A stretch of 40,829 bases of DNA from contig LFSF01000031.1 of NCBI GenBank assembly GCA_001512665.1, positions 50,918 through 91,746 on the forward strand, read 5' to 3'. The position numbers were made by a program, and so were the translations under genes. Numbering within the stretch: position 1 is the stretch's first letter; every line of letters begins with the position of its first letter. This DNA comes from Clostridiales bacterium DTU073 (GTDB taxonomy: Bacteria > Bacillota > Peptococcia > DRI-13 > DTU073). Below are positions 1 to 8,006 of the stretch, one piece after another. The notes beneath the pieces are model-generated. The model saw only the letters and a program-made list of their open reading frames with translations. It was not told the origin of the DNA and did no database searches.

Positions 1-4
1 CATA

Positions 5-19
5 AATTTAATGAAAATT
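5..19. promoter_or_regulatory. Candidate CodY box upstream of Flp pilin gene
   Basis: The 15 bases AATTTAATGAAAATT match the CodY consensus AATTTTCWGAAAATT at 13 of 15 positions. They end a few bases before the pilin ribosome-binding site. CodY itself is encoded at 8007-8750, downstream of the same locus. The AT-rich background makes chance matches possible, and the promoter lies outside the window, so repression of the pilus by CodY is an inference. Confidence 0.45.
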
Positions 20-38
20 AAACGAGGAGGGATTTACA

Positions 39-245
39 ATGTTAACAGCTTTAAAACGTTTGGTAAAAGAAGAACAAGGACAAGGGATGGCAGAATACGG
101 ACTTATTTTAGCTTTAGTAGCTGTAGTAGTTATCGGTGCTTTAGTGTTCTTGGGCCCGGCTATTGCCGAAAAGTTTAGAGGTGTAACCGAAACACTAGAA
201 AAAACACCGGAAGATTTAATGAAGGAAGCCGGAGGTGGAGAGTAA
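39..245 (+). CDS. flp: Flp/Fap-type IVb pilin
   Basis: A 68-residue major pilin of a Tad (tight adherence) pilus. It has a short basic leader (about residues 1-15) and then the processing site G|QGMAEYGL. Glu at +5 and Tyr at +6 after the cleaved Gly are hallmarks of the Flp family. A hydrophobic helix (about residues 22-42) follows, then a short charged tail. The size is normal for Flp. The start ATG follows a strong GAGGAGGG ribosome-binding site. The prepilin peptidase that would cleave it is the next gene. A terminator directly downstream suggests the pilin is made in excess of the assembly proteins. Confidence 0.93.
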   Translation: MLTALKRLVKEEQGQGMAEYGLILALVAVVVIGALVFLGPAIAEKFRGVTETLEKTPEDLMKEAGGGE

Positions 246-280
246 GCTAGCTTCTTACTCTAGCCACTGCAGGGAGGCTG

Positions 281-314
281 AGCCCTACTTATCTTTAAGT
301 AGGGCTTATTTTCC
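281..314 (+). terminator. Rho-independent terminator after pilin gene
   Basis: A perfect 11-bp stem (AGCCCTACTTA paired with TAAGTAGGGCT, 4-base loop) is followed by TATTTT. It lies 36 bp after the pilin stop. Partial read-through would give high pilin and lower machinery expression. Confidence 0.8.
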
Positions 315-358
315 CTTCAGCGGTGTTACCGATGCGGGCGAGCATTAAACGGAGATCG

Positions 359-397
359 AGCTGAAAATTAAGGTAATTCAGCTTTTATATATTTTTA
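359..397 (+). terminator. Second terminator-like hairpin before prepilin peptidase
   Basis: AGCTGAA (359-365) pairs with TTCAGCT (377-383), with additional imperfect AT pairing inside, and runs into TTTTATATATTTTT. With the 281-314 hairpin it forms a double barrier between pilin and the rest of the locus. The roughly 190-bp spacer (246-438) contains no gene. A weak promoter in the AT-rich stretch at 385-410 is possible but not clear. Confidence 0.5.
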
Positions 398-438
398 TAT
401 ATAGATAATTTTTAAATGGTGTTAAAGGGGGGATTCTG

Positions 439-987
439 ATGAGAGCATTGGAGATGATTAATTCCACATGGTTTATGGAGCTGCTCTTATTAGGTATCCT
501 TATTATTTGTTGTTATACAGATCTTAAAGAACGTAAGATTTTAAATACTGTTGTCTTACCGGCTATGGTAGTTGCTTTGTTTCTGCAATTCATCCAAAAA
601 GGAGGCACAGGAATACTTAGTTGGGCGTTAGGAACTTTAGCAGGAATAGCCTTGTTGTTTATCCCTTTTGCCTTGGGAGGAATAGGTGCCGGTGATGTTA
701 AGCTTTTGGGTGTAATCGGGTCTTTTAAAGGTGCCGCTTTTGCCTTTAAAGTGTTTCTGATAGCGGCGATCATAGGTGGGATTATTTCCTTTATTTTATT
801 ATTGAAGGAAAAACGGTTACGTCAATCATTAGTGAATATTGGTATGGCCTTGAAGGTTTTTCTGCTTTCGTGTTTTCGAATTTTTAATCTAAATAAGCTT
901 GATCAAGAAAATGTTGTAGCTATTCCATACGGGATCGCGATTGCGTTAGGCGCAATCGTTTGTCTGGCAGGTGGTTGGTTATGTTGA
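439..987 (+). CDS. tadV: Prepilin peptidase, A24 family (CpaA/TadV)
   Basis: A 182-residue polytopic membrane aspartic protease that cleaves the leader of Flp pilin and pseudopilins at the inner face of the membrane. The two catalytic aspartates are visible: one in YTDLKERKI (about residue 28) and one in the GxGD motif GAGDVKLLG (about residue 80). It has about six hydrophobic segments and lacks the N-terminal zinc/methylase domain of PilD, as usual for the short Tad form. The ATG follows AAAGGGGGG. The 3' end overlaps the next gene by 7 bases, implying translational coupling. Confidence 0.92.
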   Translation: MRALEMINSTWFMELLLLGILIICCYTDLKERKILNTVVLPAMVVALFLQFIQKGGTGILSWALGTLAGIALLFIPFALGGIGAGDVKLLGVIGSFKGAAFAFKVFLIAAIIGGIISFILLLKEKRLRQSLVNIGMALKVFLLSCFRIFNLNKLDQENVVAIPYGIAIALGAIVCLAGGWLC

Positions 988-1385
988 GGAAGATAATTAA
1001 ACGGAAAAAAGGACAAGGATTAGTGGAAATGGCGATAGTTCTTCCGCTACTGTTATTAATCCTTTTTGGGATTATAGAGTTTGGACGGGTGATGGGTGCC
1101 GGAATTATGGTGACCCATGTAGCCAGAGATGGTGCCCGTTATGGTGTGGTAGGTGCTACGGATAGTGAAATAATCAACAGAATTCAGACGAAATCCGGAG
1201 CTGTTCTTTATGACCCTAACGATCCCTCAAAACTAACCATAGACATTATCAGAACAGGGCCGGCGAGAGGCGGAGATATTGAGGTTAAGGTTTCTTATGC
1301 AGTGGATTTATATATTCCCTTAATTTCCAGTATTACGGGAAACCCAATTATAGTGCACGGTAGCTCTGTAATGAGGGTGGAATAA
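981..1385 (+). CDS. tadE: TadE-family pseudopilin
   Basis: About 134 residues from ATG 981, which overlaps the stop of tadV. A TTG at 960 would lengthen it but lies inside tadV and lacks a good ribosome-binding site. After a basic leader the sequence GQGLVEMAIVLPLLLLILFG is the TadE signature: a prepilin-like site with Glu at +5 and a transmembrane helix ending in IEFGR. The rest is a small extracytoplasmic domain. TadE proteins are minor pilins needed for Flp assembly or anchoring. Confidence 0.88.
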   Translation: MLRKIIKRKKGQGLVEMAIVLPLLLLILFGIIEFGRVMGAGIMVTHVARDGARYGVVGATDSEIINRIQTKSGAVLYDPNDPSKLTIDIIRTGPARGGDIEVKVSYAVDLYIPLISSITGNPIIVHGSSVMRVE

Positions 1386-1406
1386 AGAAAAAGGGGGTTG
1401 ACCGCC

Positions 1407-2345
1407 ATGTTTCTCTGTGTAATTAGACAAAAACTTAGCGAGAAAAGCGGAGCGGTTGTTGTTCTGGTTGTATTTGCCCTTACGGCCTTGTTAGGGGCAA
1501 CCGCCTTAGTAATAGATGCAGGTATGGTTTATCATCGAAATGTACAGCTATCTAATGCGGTGGATGCAGCTGCCCTTGCCGCGATTCAAGCACTTCCCGG
1601 TGCTCCTGCTTTGGCGCAGTCCTTGGCTGAGTGTTATGCCCTCAAAAATGGTGTTTCTGCTGATAATTTAAATATTGAAATATCCGAAGATAACCATGAG
1701 ATTAAGGTTGAAGCGAAAAGTACAGTAAACCATTTATTTGCTCAAATTTTAGGTATAAACTCCACAGATGTGGTGAAAAGTGCAGGTGCTAAAATAGGAA
1801 ATTTATCGGCTGTATCGGGTGCTGTCCCCTTTAGTATTGAAGCACAGGAACTTATTTATAACGAGGAATATGTTTTGAAATCTGGTTCGGGAGGAGGTAA
1901 AGGTGGGGGAGGACAGCATACCGGTTGGTTTGGCGCCTTACGGCTGGGAGGCAACGGTGCTAGTAATTATGAAAAGAATATTAAGAACGGTTATCAAAAG
2001 GAGATTGCTATTGGGGACCTTTTGGAAGTAGAAAATGGAAATATGTCCGGTCCGACTACGCGTGGGGTAAACTATCGCATTGCTCAATGCCAACATACTC
2101 CGGCTTGTACTAGTGCCAGCTATGTGGAGACGTGTCCACGTTTGGTGACGATTCCTGTTGTTGAACCCTGTGGTAAAAAAACGGTTAAAGTAAAAGGCTT
2201 TGCCAAATTCTTTTTAGAACGGGTAGACGGACAGGGCAATCAAAATAACGTTTGGGGGACCTTCGTACAGTTACATACGATTGGCGAAATGACCGAAGAC
2301 GAAGAAGCGGATTATGGCATCTATGTTTCACGTTTAAGTTATTAA
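1407..2345 (+). CDS. tadG: TadG-like pilus assembly protein
   Basis: About 312 residues from ATG 1407, which sits about 9 bases after AAGGGGG. A TTG at 1398 abuts the ribosome-binding site and is less likely. The N-terminus has a single hydrophobic helix (GAVVVLVVFALTALLGATAL) followed by VIDAGMVYHRNVQLSNAVDAAALAA. That is the putative Flp pilus-assembly TadE/G-like motif. The middle contains a glycine-rich linker (about residues 155-170). The distal part has four or more cysteines (around 220-260) that could form disulfides outside the cell. The C-terminal two thirds is not recognisable. Its position between tadE and cpaB fits a surface-exposed Tad component. Confidence 0.8.
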   Translation: MFLCVIRQKLSEKSGAVVVLVVFALTALLGATALVIDAGMVYHRNVQLSNAVDAAALAAIQALPGAPALAQSLAECYALKNGVSADNLNIEISEDNHEIKVEAKSTVNHLFAQILGINSTDVVKSAGAKIGNLSAVSGAVPFSIEAQELIYNEEYVLKSGSGGGKGGGGQHTGWFGALRLGGNGASNYEKNIKNGYQKEIAIGDLLEVENGNMSGPTTRGVNYRIAQCQHTPACTSASYVETCPRLVTIPVVEPCGKKTVKVKGFAKFFLERVDGQGNQNNVWGTFVQLHTIGEMTEDEEADYGIYVSRLSY

Positions 2346-2361
2346 TCTGGAGGTGAAATTT

Positions 2362-3072
2362 TTGAAGAATAAATGGATCTATATTTTGGCTATATTTTTT
2401 GGTTTGCTCACAACCTATTTTATTTATGAGTTTTTAATCACGGTAGAAAAAAAGGTGACACATGATTTGACGGAGGAAGTTGTTGTTTTGGCCCATGATA
2501 TAACACCGAAGACACTACTGACCAGAGACATGCTCACCAAAAAGCATTTACCCGCTGAATATATTCATCCGGATGCGATCAGAACTTTAGATGATGCTTT
2601 AGGTTGTATCAGTTTGACTCCTTTTGTTGAAGGTGAACAGCTTTTGAAGAGTAAGATTGCCGCTAAAGGAGATGTAAAAAACGGACTTGCATATCTTATC
2701 CCGGTGGGGGAAAGAGCGATGACGATTGCGGTGGATGATGTAAGCGGTGTGGCCGGATTGCTAAAGCCCGGGGACCGAGTTGATGTAGCTTCGGTGATGG
2801 GACTACCGGATTCATCAGATGTAGAAACGATGTCTTCATTAATTGTGCTGCAGGATATTGTGGTTTTGGCTGTAGGGAAAAACATTAGTGAAAACAGTAG
2901 TAAAAATACAGAGAACAGTAGTAAAACAGTTACTTTGGCAGTAACTGTAGAAGAAGCACAACGCTTGCTTTTGGCAAATCAAAAGGGAATTATTCGGCTC
3001 TTGTTACGTTCGCCTGTGGACAATAGTATTGTTAAGACTAATCCGTTTGAAGCACAAGACTTTGTTCAATAG
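2362..3072 (+). CDS. cpaB: Flp pilus assembly protein CpaB (SAF domain)
   Basis: About 236 residues. TTG 2362 lies 8 bases after TGGAGG, whereas the GTG at 2353 is inside the ribosome-binding site. An N-terminal transmembrane helix is followed by a SAF-like domain (VVVLAHDITPKTLLTRDMLTKKHLP) and then the RcpC/CpaB region (YLIPVGERAMTIAVDDVSGVAGLLKPGDRVDV), both typical of CpaB. In Gram-negatives CpaB works with the secretin. No secretin gene is present here, consistent with a monoderm Tad system in which CpaB probably shapes the cell-wall passage. Confidence 0.88.
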   Translation: MKNKWIYILAIFFGLLTTYFIYEFLITVEKKVTHDLTEEVVVLAHDITPKTLLTRDMLTKKHLPAEYIHPDAIRTLDDALGCISLTPFVEGEQLLKSKIAAKGDVKNGLAYLIPVGERAMTIAVDDVSGVAGLLKPGDRVDVASVMGLPDSSDVETMSSLIVLQDIVVLAVGKNISENSSKNTENSSKTVTLAVTVEEAQRLLLANQKGIIRLLLRSPVDNSIVKTNPFEAQDFVQ

Positions 3073-3083
3073 GAGGATGAACG

Positions 3084-4292
3084 ATGGAATTAATTCGTGT
3101 TTTAATTGTAGATGATAACGATGACACCAGAAGAAATATCTGTCAGATGCTTTCATTTGATGAACAGATTGTTGTTGTTGGCGAAGCAAATGACGGGGTA
3201 GAAGCTGTGCAAAAGGCTCAGGATCTACAGCCGAATGTAGTGTTAATGGATATCAATTTGCCCGGCTTAGATGGTTTTAGTGCCACCGAAAAAATTACTA
3301 CGGATGTACCAGGAACGGCGGTAGTTGTCACTAGTGCGCAAGGTGAAAAAGAATATTTACGCAAGGCCATGATGGTAGGTGCGCGCGATTTTTTAGTAAA
3401 ACCATTGCGTAAAGAAGATTTAATTAATACGATTAAGAATGTTTTTAAGATAGAAAATAAGAGAACCGGACAAAATGATATCAAAAAGATGCCGCGAAAA
3501 AGTGAGGTAATTACAGTTTTCGGTACAAAAGGCGGGGTAGGAAAGACTACTATTGCTGTTAATCTGGCTGTTTATTTAGCGAAATGCAAGCAGAAGGTGG
3601 TTCTTTTAGATTTTGATTTACAATTTGGCGACATCTCCATTTTTTTAAATCTTTATCCTCGGCGTACTATTTCTGAATTGACGCAAGAAGGAGACGCTTG
3701 GGATATGGAGCTTTTAGAAAGTTATTTGCTCCCTCATATATCAGGAGTAAAAGCTCTTCCTGCTCCATCTCGACCTGAGTATGCGGAATTGGTTATGTCA
3801 GGTCATATCGAGGAGATTATTAACCTACTTAAAGACCATTATGATTATATTGTGATTGATACTTCTCCTTTCTTTAATGATACTAACCTGACTGCTTTGG
3901 ATTTGTCGACCCAGATTTTATTGGTGTTGGCCATGGATTTAGCTACCATCAAGAATGTTAAATTAAGTCTGGAATTATTAGAATCATTACAGCATTTAAA
4001 TAAAACAAAATTGATTCTTAACCGGGCTTCGGATGATATGGGGATTACCATTGCTGATGCTGAAGAGACCTTGAATTTTCTGGTAGCCGGACATATTCCC
4101 AGTGAAGGGAAAATTGTGGTACCGGCACTTAATGAAGGGATTCCTTTTGTTTTATCGCATCCTACGGCTAAAGTTAGTAAAGCGATACAAGAGGTTGGCA
4201 ATTTAGTGCTTAAAGATAACGGTTATCAGGAAGATTTACGGATTAAACAAAATAAAAACTTCTTCACTCGTTTGTTTAACAGAGGTGATTAA
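3084..4292 (+). CDS. cpaE: CpaE-like ATPase with N-terminal receiver domain
   Basis: 402 residues in two domains. Residues 1-120 are a response-regulator receiver with the acidic pair D10/D11, phospho-acceptor D56 in VLMDINLP, T83 and K106, so it looks phosphorylatable. Residues 142-400 are a MinD/ParA-type ATPase with the deviant Walker A KGGVGKTT (149-156), FDLQFGD and VIDTSP motifs. CpaE positions the Tad machine at its cellular site. The intact receiver suggests that phosphorylation could control localisation or activity. No partner histidine kinase is in the window. The gene starts 11 bp after cpaB and ends 2 bp before cpaF. Confidence 0.9.
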   Translation: MELIRVLIVDDNDDTRRNICQMLSFDEQIVVVGEANDGVEAVQKAQDLQPNVVLMDINLPGLDGFSATEKITTDVPGTAVVVTSAQGEKEYLRKAMMVGARDFLVKPLRKEDLINTIKNVFKIENKRTGQNDIKKMPRKSEVITVFGTKGGVGKTTIAVNLAVYLAKCKQKVVLLDFDLQFGDISIFLNLYPRRTISELTQEGDAWDMELLESYLLPHISGVKALPAPSRPEYAELVMSGHIEEIINLLKDHYDYIVIDTSPFFNDTNLTALDLSTQILLVLAMDLATIKNVKLSLELLESLQHLNKTKLILNRASDDMGITIADAEETLNFLVAGHIPSEGKIVVPALNEGIPFVLSHPTAKVSKAIQEVGNLVLKDNGYQEDLRIKQNKNFFTRLFNRGD

Positions 4293-4294
4293 AG

Positions 4295-5662
4295 GTGTCT
4301 TTATTAAAGCGCTTAGAAAAGGAAAGAGAAGGGCAGTTAAAAGTTGAGGCAGAAAATCTGCCGCCGTCAGCAAAACAACAGAACGTCCAAGATCCGTATC
4401 GTGCTTTAAAAATAAAGGTACATCAAGAAGTAATTGAATTATTAGACCTTGAATTGAAGAATAAAAAAGACAAGTTTGCTGTTTTAAAGGGCGAAGATTA
4501 TGTGCAAAGGGTAGAAGAATTAGTTAATGTGATTGTAGAAAGGGAGGCAGGCAGTCTTCTTCGTGCGGAACGGCAAAAAATCACGATGGAAATTATGGAT
4601 GAAGTAGTGGGTTTTGGACCGATTGAGCCTTTAATCAGGAATCCGGAAATTTCGGAAATTATGGTTAATGGTCCAAACCAGGTTTTTGTGGAACGTCGGG
4701 GTAAATTAGAAAAAACCGATGTAGTTTTCCGTGATGAGAAGCATGTTTTGCATATTATTGATAAAATTGTTTCTCCCTTAGGACGGCGTATTGATGAATC
4801 GATGCCGATGGTGGATGCACGGCTTCCTGATGGTTCCAGAGTAAATGCGATTATTCCCCCTTTATCCTTGGTGGGGCCGGTGATTACCATTAGAAAATTT
4901 TCCAAGGATCCGTTAACTATTCATGATTTAATAAGATTTGGTACTTTAACCCCGCAAATGGCTACTTTTTTAGAAGCTTGTGTCAAAGGTCGTTTGAATA
5001 TTATTATTTCCGGGGGTACGGGTAGTGGTAAAACCAGTACTCTTAATGTGCTTTCTTCTTTTATTCCGGAAACGGAAAGGATTGTAACTATTGAAGACGC
5101 TGCGGAATTACAATTGCGTCAGGAACATGTGATTACTTTGGAGAGTAGACCGCCTAATATTGAAGGGAAGGGTGCTATTACGATTAGAGATTTGGTGCGC
5201 AATGCTTTGCGGATGCGTCCGGAAAGAATAATTGTGGGAGAGGTTCGTTCCGGAGAGGCATTGGATATGCTGCAAGCTATGAATACCGGTCATGATGGTT
5301 CTCTTACTACCGGACATGCCAACTCACCTCGCGATATTCTTTCACGTTTGGAAACTATGGTGATGATGGCGGGGATGGAATTACCTGTGCGAGCTATTCG
5401 GGAACAAATGGCTTCGGCTTTTGACCTGATTGTCCAGCAAAACCGTTTTAAAGATGGTAGTCGTAAAATAACTCATCTTACGGAAGTTGTAGGGATGGAA
5501 GGTGACGTAATTACCTTGCAGGATATTTTTGTGTATAAGACAGAAGGTTTGGATAAGTATAACAGGGTAAGAGGTACTTTTAAAGCAACAGGGATTAAAC
5601 CGCGGTTCATGGAAAAATTGGCTGCAGCGGGTATTGGTGTTCCGGATGATATTTTTATTTAG
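4295..5662 (+). CDS. cpaF: Tad pilus assembly/secretion ATPase CpaF (TadA)
   Basis: A 455-residue hexameric traffic ATPase that powers pilin extension or retraction. GTG start 2 bp after cpaE, with AGAGGTGAT as ribosome-binding site. It has an N-terminal helical region and the N2-type domain (EIMVNGPNQVFVERRGK). The RecA-like core carries Walker A GGTGSGKT (about residues 240-247), an Asp box near TIEDAAELQL, and the Walker B/His-box region RIIVGEVRSGEALDMLQAMNTGHDG. Length and motifs are standard for the TadA/CpaF family. Confidence 0.96.
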   Translation: MSLLKRLEKEREGQLKVEAENLPPSAKQQNVQDPYRALKIKVHQEVIELLDLELKNKKDKFAVLKGEDYVQRVEELVNVIVEREAGSLLRAERQKITMEIMDEVVGFGPIEPLIRNPEISEIMVNGPNQVFVERRGKLEKTDVVFRDEKHVLHIIDKIVSPLGRRIDESMPMVDARLPDGSRVNAIIPPLSLVGPVITIRKFSKDPLTIHDLIRFGTLTPQMATFLEACVKGRLNIIISGGTGSGKTSTLNVLSSFIPETERIVTIEDAAELQLRQEHVITLESRPPNIEGKGAITIRDLVRNALRMRPERIIVGEVRSGEALDMLQAMNTGHDGSLTTGHANSPRDILSRLETMVMMAGMELPVRAIREQMASAFDLIVQQNRFKDGSRKITHLTEVVGMEGDVITLQDIFVYKTEGLDKYNRVRGTFKATGIKPRFMEKLAAAGIGVPDDIFI

Positions 5663-5673
5663 GAGGGGGTGGC

Positions 5674-6642
5674 ATGAATATTTTTCTGATTTGTGCGTGC
5701 TGTTTTCTTACGGCTTTTTGCCTTTTTCTGGCTTTTACAGGTTCTTTTGTGCAGGACCAAAAGAAAGTTCAGTCAAGGATGCAGAGTTTAAAAAATGTTT
5801 CCAAACAGAAAGATAACCAGGCCAGAGAAAGTGGCCAAATTTTTCGCGGTGCAGAAAAAATTATCAATTTGTTCGGAAAAATTTTAGAAAGTCGTGGGAT
5901 TATTAAACCTCTTGAAGAAAAGATGCTGAAAGCCAGTCTCCCCTTACGCGGGGAAGAATATTTAACTTTGTGGCTATTAAGTACAGTTGTCCCCGGTTTT
6001 TTACTTTTTCTAGTGACTAGAAATTTTATTTTAGGCTTAGTTCTATGTATTGTTGGATTTTTTGTTCCTCCTTTTTTAGTGAAGAGGGCCGAACAACAGA
6101 AAGTGAAGAAGTTTAATCAACAGTTGGTTGATGCTCTGTCTATTATTTCTAATTCTCTGCGTGCGGGATACAGTTTTATGCAGGCCATAGAATTGGTTAG
6201 TAAGGAGATGCCTGACCCGATCCGTAAAGAGTTTAGACGGACTTTTCGGGAAATAAGCTTAGGTACACCTCTGGAGGAGGCGTTAAATAAATTAGGGCAA
6301 CGGGTAGAAAGTGATGATTTGGAGTTAATTATTACTGCAGTTTTAATTCAGCGACAGATTGGTGGCAATTTAGCTGAAATTATGGATAATATTTCGGATA
6401 CGATTAGAGATAGAATTCGGATTAAAGGAGAAATCAAGGCATTAACGGCACAAGGAAGGCTTTCCGGGATTGTAATCGGTTTTATTCCACTTTTTTTAAT
6501 TGGGATAATGTTATTGTTAAATCCGGAGTATTTATTGCCTTTGTTTAAGTCTTCTTTGGGTTTATTAATGCTTAGTATTGGAATTATTGGGGAAATCATC
6601 GGAGTAATCATTATTAAGAAGATTGTTTCTATTGATTATTGA
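5674..6642 (+). CDS. tadB: Tad inner-membrane platform protein TadB
   Basis: 322 residues, with ATG just after AGGAGGGGGTGGC. An N-terminal helix, a pair of helices near residues 105-135 and two C-terminal helices flank a type II secretion F (GspF) domain (about 165-290). Typical features are the LVDALSIISNSLRAGYSFMQAIE and RQIGGNLAEIMDNISDTIRDR segments. It should form, with TadC, the membrane platform contacted by CpaF. The gene follows cpaF by 11 bp. Confidence 0.93.
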   Translation: MNIFLICACCFLTAFCLFLAFTGSFVQDQKKVQSRMQSLKNVSKQKDNQARESGQIFRGAEKIINLFGKILESRGIIKPLEEKMLKASLPLRGEEYLTLWLLSTVVPGFLLFLVTRNFILGLVLCIVGFFVPPFLVKRAEQQKVKKFNQQLVDALSIISNSLRAGYSFMQAIELVSKEMPDPIRKEFRRTFREISLGTPLEEALNKLGQRVESDDLELIITAVLIQRQIGGNLAEIMDNISDTIRDRIRIKGEIKALTAQGRLSGIVIGFIPLFLIGIMLLLNPEYLLPLFKSSLGLLMLSIGIIGEIIGVIIIKKIVSIDY

Positions 6643-6679
6643 TTATTAGTGAGGGAAATTTATTAGTGAGGAGAATAAA

Positions 6680-7615
6680 ATGATGGCGAAAGTGCTTTTT
6701 TCCACATTTATTTTTTCTATACTGTTGGCGATTGCTTTTATCAACAGTCAGTTTCGTGCCAAAAATATTCTCTTAAAACGGCTACAAAAGGTAGTTATGA
6801 GTCAGGCTGCACAAAAAAAGCTGGAAGAGGACGAGCTTAGTAAACCGTTTTCCGAAAGAGTGATTAGGCCTCTGCTGATTAGGATTTCCCAAATTATAGT
6901 AAAACTTATCCCGATGAAAAGTCGTGAAAAATTACAGCGTGAATTACAGTATGCCGGTAATCCTTGGAATTTGAAACCTCAGGAATTTCAAGCACTGCAG
7001 TATGGGGTAATTATCCTCTTGTTTTTAGGTGGGTGGTTTTTAGCTTTGTTGGCGGGGAAACCGGCTTTTGTGCAGCTTTTTCTGGCACTAACCGGTGGAA
7101 TTTTGGGCGCTTTAACCGGAAAATTTTATTTAAGTTCTTTGATCAGCCGCAGACAGGCAGCCATTCAAAAGGAACTTCCCGAGGTTTTGGATTTGCTTAC
7201 GGTGAGTGTTGATGCCGGTTTAGGTTTTGATTCGGCGTTAATGCGTGTGGTGGAAAAGTCTTCAGGTGAGTTAAGTAATGAACTGCGTAAAACCTTACAA
7301 GAAATACAAATGGGTAAAACGAGACGGGAAGCTTTGAGGGATTTAGGTCAACGCACAGGAGTAGAAGACTTATTGACTTTTGTTGGCTCGATGATCCAGG
7401 CAGATCAATTGGGTGTTTCTATTAGTAAGGTCATCCGGACTCAGGCTGACCAGATGCGTTTAAAAAGACGGCAACGTATTGAAGAAAAAGCTATGAAGGC
7501 TCCGGTTAAAATGCTGATTCCCTTAGTTCTGTTTATTTTCCCCAGTATTTTTATTGTTTTATTAGGTCCGGCTATTCTGCAGATGATTAAGGCTTTTACA
7601 GGGGGAGGGATGTAA
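6680..7615 (+). CDS. tadC: Tad inner-membrane platform protein TadC
   Basis: 311 residues, a GspF-domain paralogue of TadB. The core PEVLDLLTVSVDAGLGFDSALMRV and QADQLGVSISKVIRTQADQMRLKRRQR is characteristic of TadC. It has an N-terminal transmembrane helix, a helix pair near residues 110-150 and a C-terminal hydrophobic pair. The ribosome-binding site is GTGAGGAG. It closes the assembly genes of the locus. Confidence 0.92.
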   Translation: MMAKVLFSTFIFSILLAIAFINSQFRAKNILLKRLQKVVMSQAAQKKLEEDELSKPFSERVIRPLLIRISQIIVKLIPMKSREKLQRELQYAGNPWNLKPQEFQALQYGVIILLFLGGWFLALLAGKPAFVQLFLALTGGILGALTGKFYLSSLISRRQAAIQKELPEVLDLLTVSVDAGLGFDSALMRVVEKSSGELSNELRKTLQEIQMGKTRREALRDLGQRTGVEDLLTFVGSMIQADQLGVSISKVIRTQADQMRLKRRQRIEEKAMKAPVKMLIPLVLFIFPSIFIVLLGPAILQMIKAFTGGGM

Positions 7616-7619
7616 ACTG

Positions 7620-7970
7620 TTGGTAACTGTGAAGAAAGATGAAGAAATAATTGGCAACCGTATTAAGGTTGCTAATACTTTTTTTACCCGTTTAGTTGGT
7701 TTGTTAGGGAAAAAAACGTTACAGGAAGGGGAAGGGTTATTATTAATTCCTTGTCGGCAAATTCATACTTATTTGATGTCTATGCCATTGGACGTGCTAT
7801 TTCTCAATAAAAAAGGAGAGATTCTAGACCTTTATCCGGAAATGGCTCCGGGGCGTTTGTCGTCTTTGGTGAAAGAAGGTTATCAAGTTCTGGAATTGCC
7901 GTCAGGTACAATTAGATTAAAAAAATTAAAAAAAGGCGATTGTTTGGAAATAATTTGGGAATACTACTAA
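7620..7970 (+). CDS. DUF192 family protein
   Basis: 116 residues, TTG start 4 bp after tadC with GGGGGAGGGATG as ribosome-binding site. The family-typical segments are visible: RLVGLLGKKTL, GEGLLLIPCRQIHTYLMSMPLDVLFLNKKGEILD, and a C-terminal VLELPSG turn followed by KKGD. DUF192 has no established biochemical role. Members are often found next to Tad/type IV pilus genes in Clostridia. The tight linkage suggests co-transcription with the pilus locus, but function is unknown. There is no signal peptide, so it is probably cytoplasmic. Confidence 0.85.
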   Translation: MVTVKKDEEIIGNRIKVANTFFTRLVGLLGKKTLQEGEGLLLIPCRQIHTYLMSMPLDVLFLNKKGEILDLYPEMAPGRLSSLVKEGYQVLELPSGTIRLKKLKKGDCLEIIWEYY

Positions 7971-8006
7971 CAACAACCTAAATTTTACCAAATAGGAGGA
8001 ATTTAA

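Noticed and set aside
319-336. AGCGGTGTTACCGATG resembles the 3' end of class-I c-di-GMP riboswitches.
   Set aside because: The required 5' half (GCAAA-type elements, GNRA-capped stem and GCAAAGCC-like segment) is not found upstream. The short match could be a simple CGGT/ACCG hairpin.
5634-5816. 60-codon frame overlapping the cpaF end and tadB start.
   Set aside because: It is a shadow of tadB in another frame, without a ribosome-binding site or conserved features.
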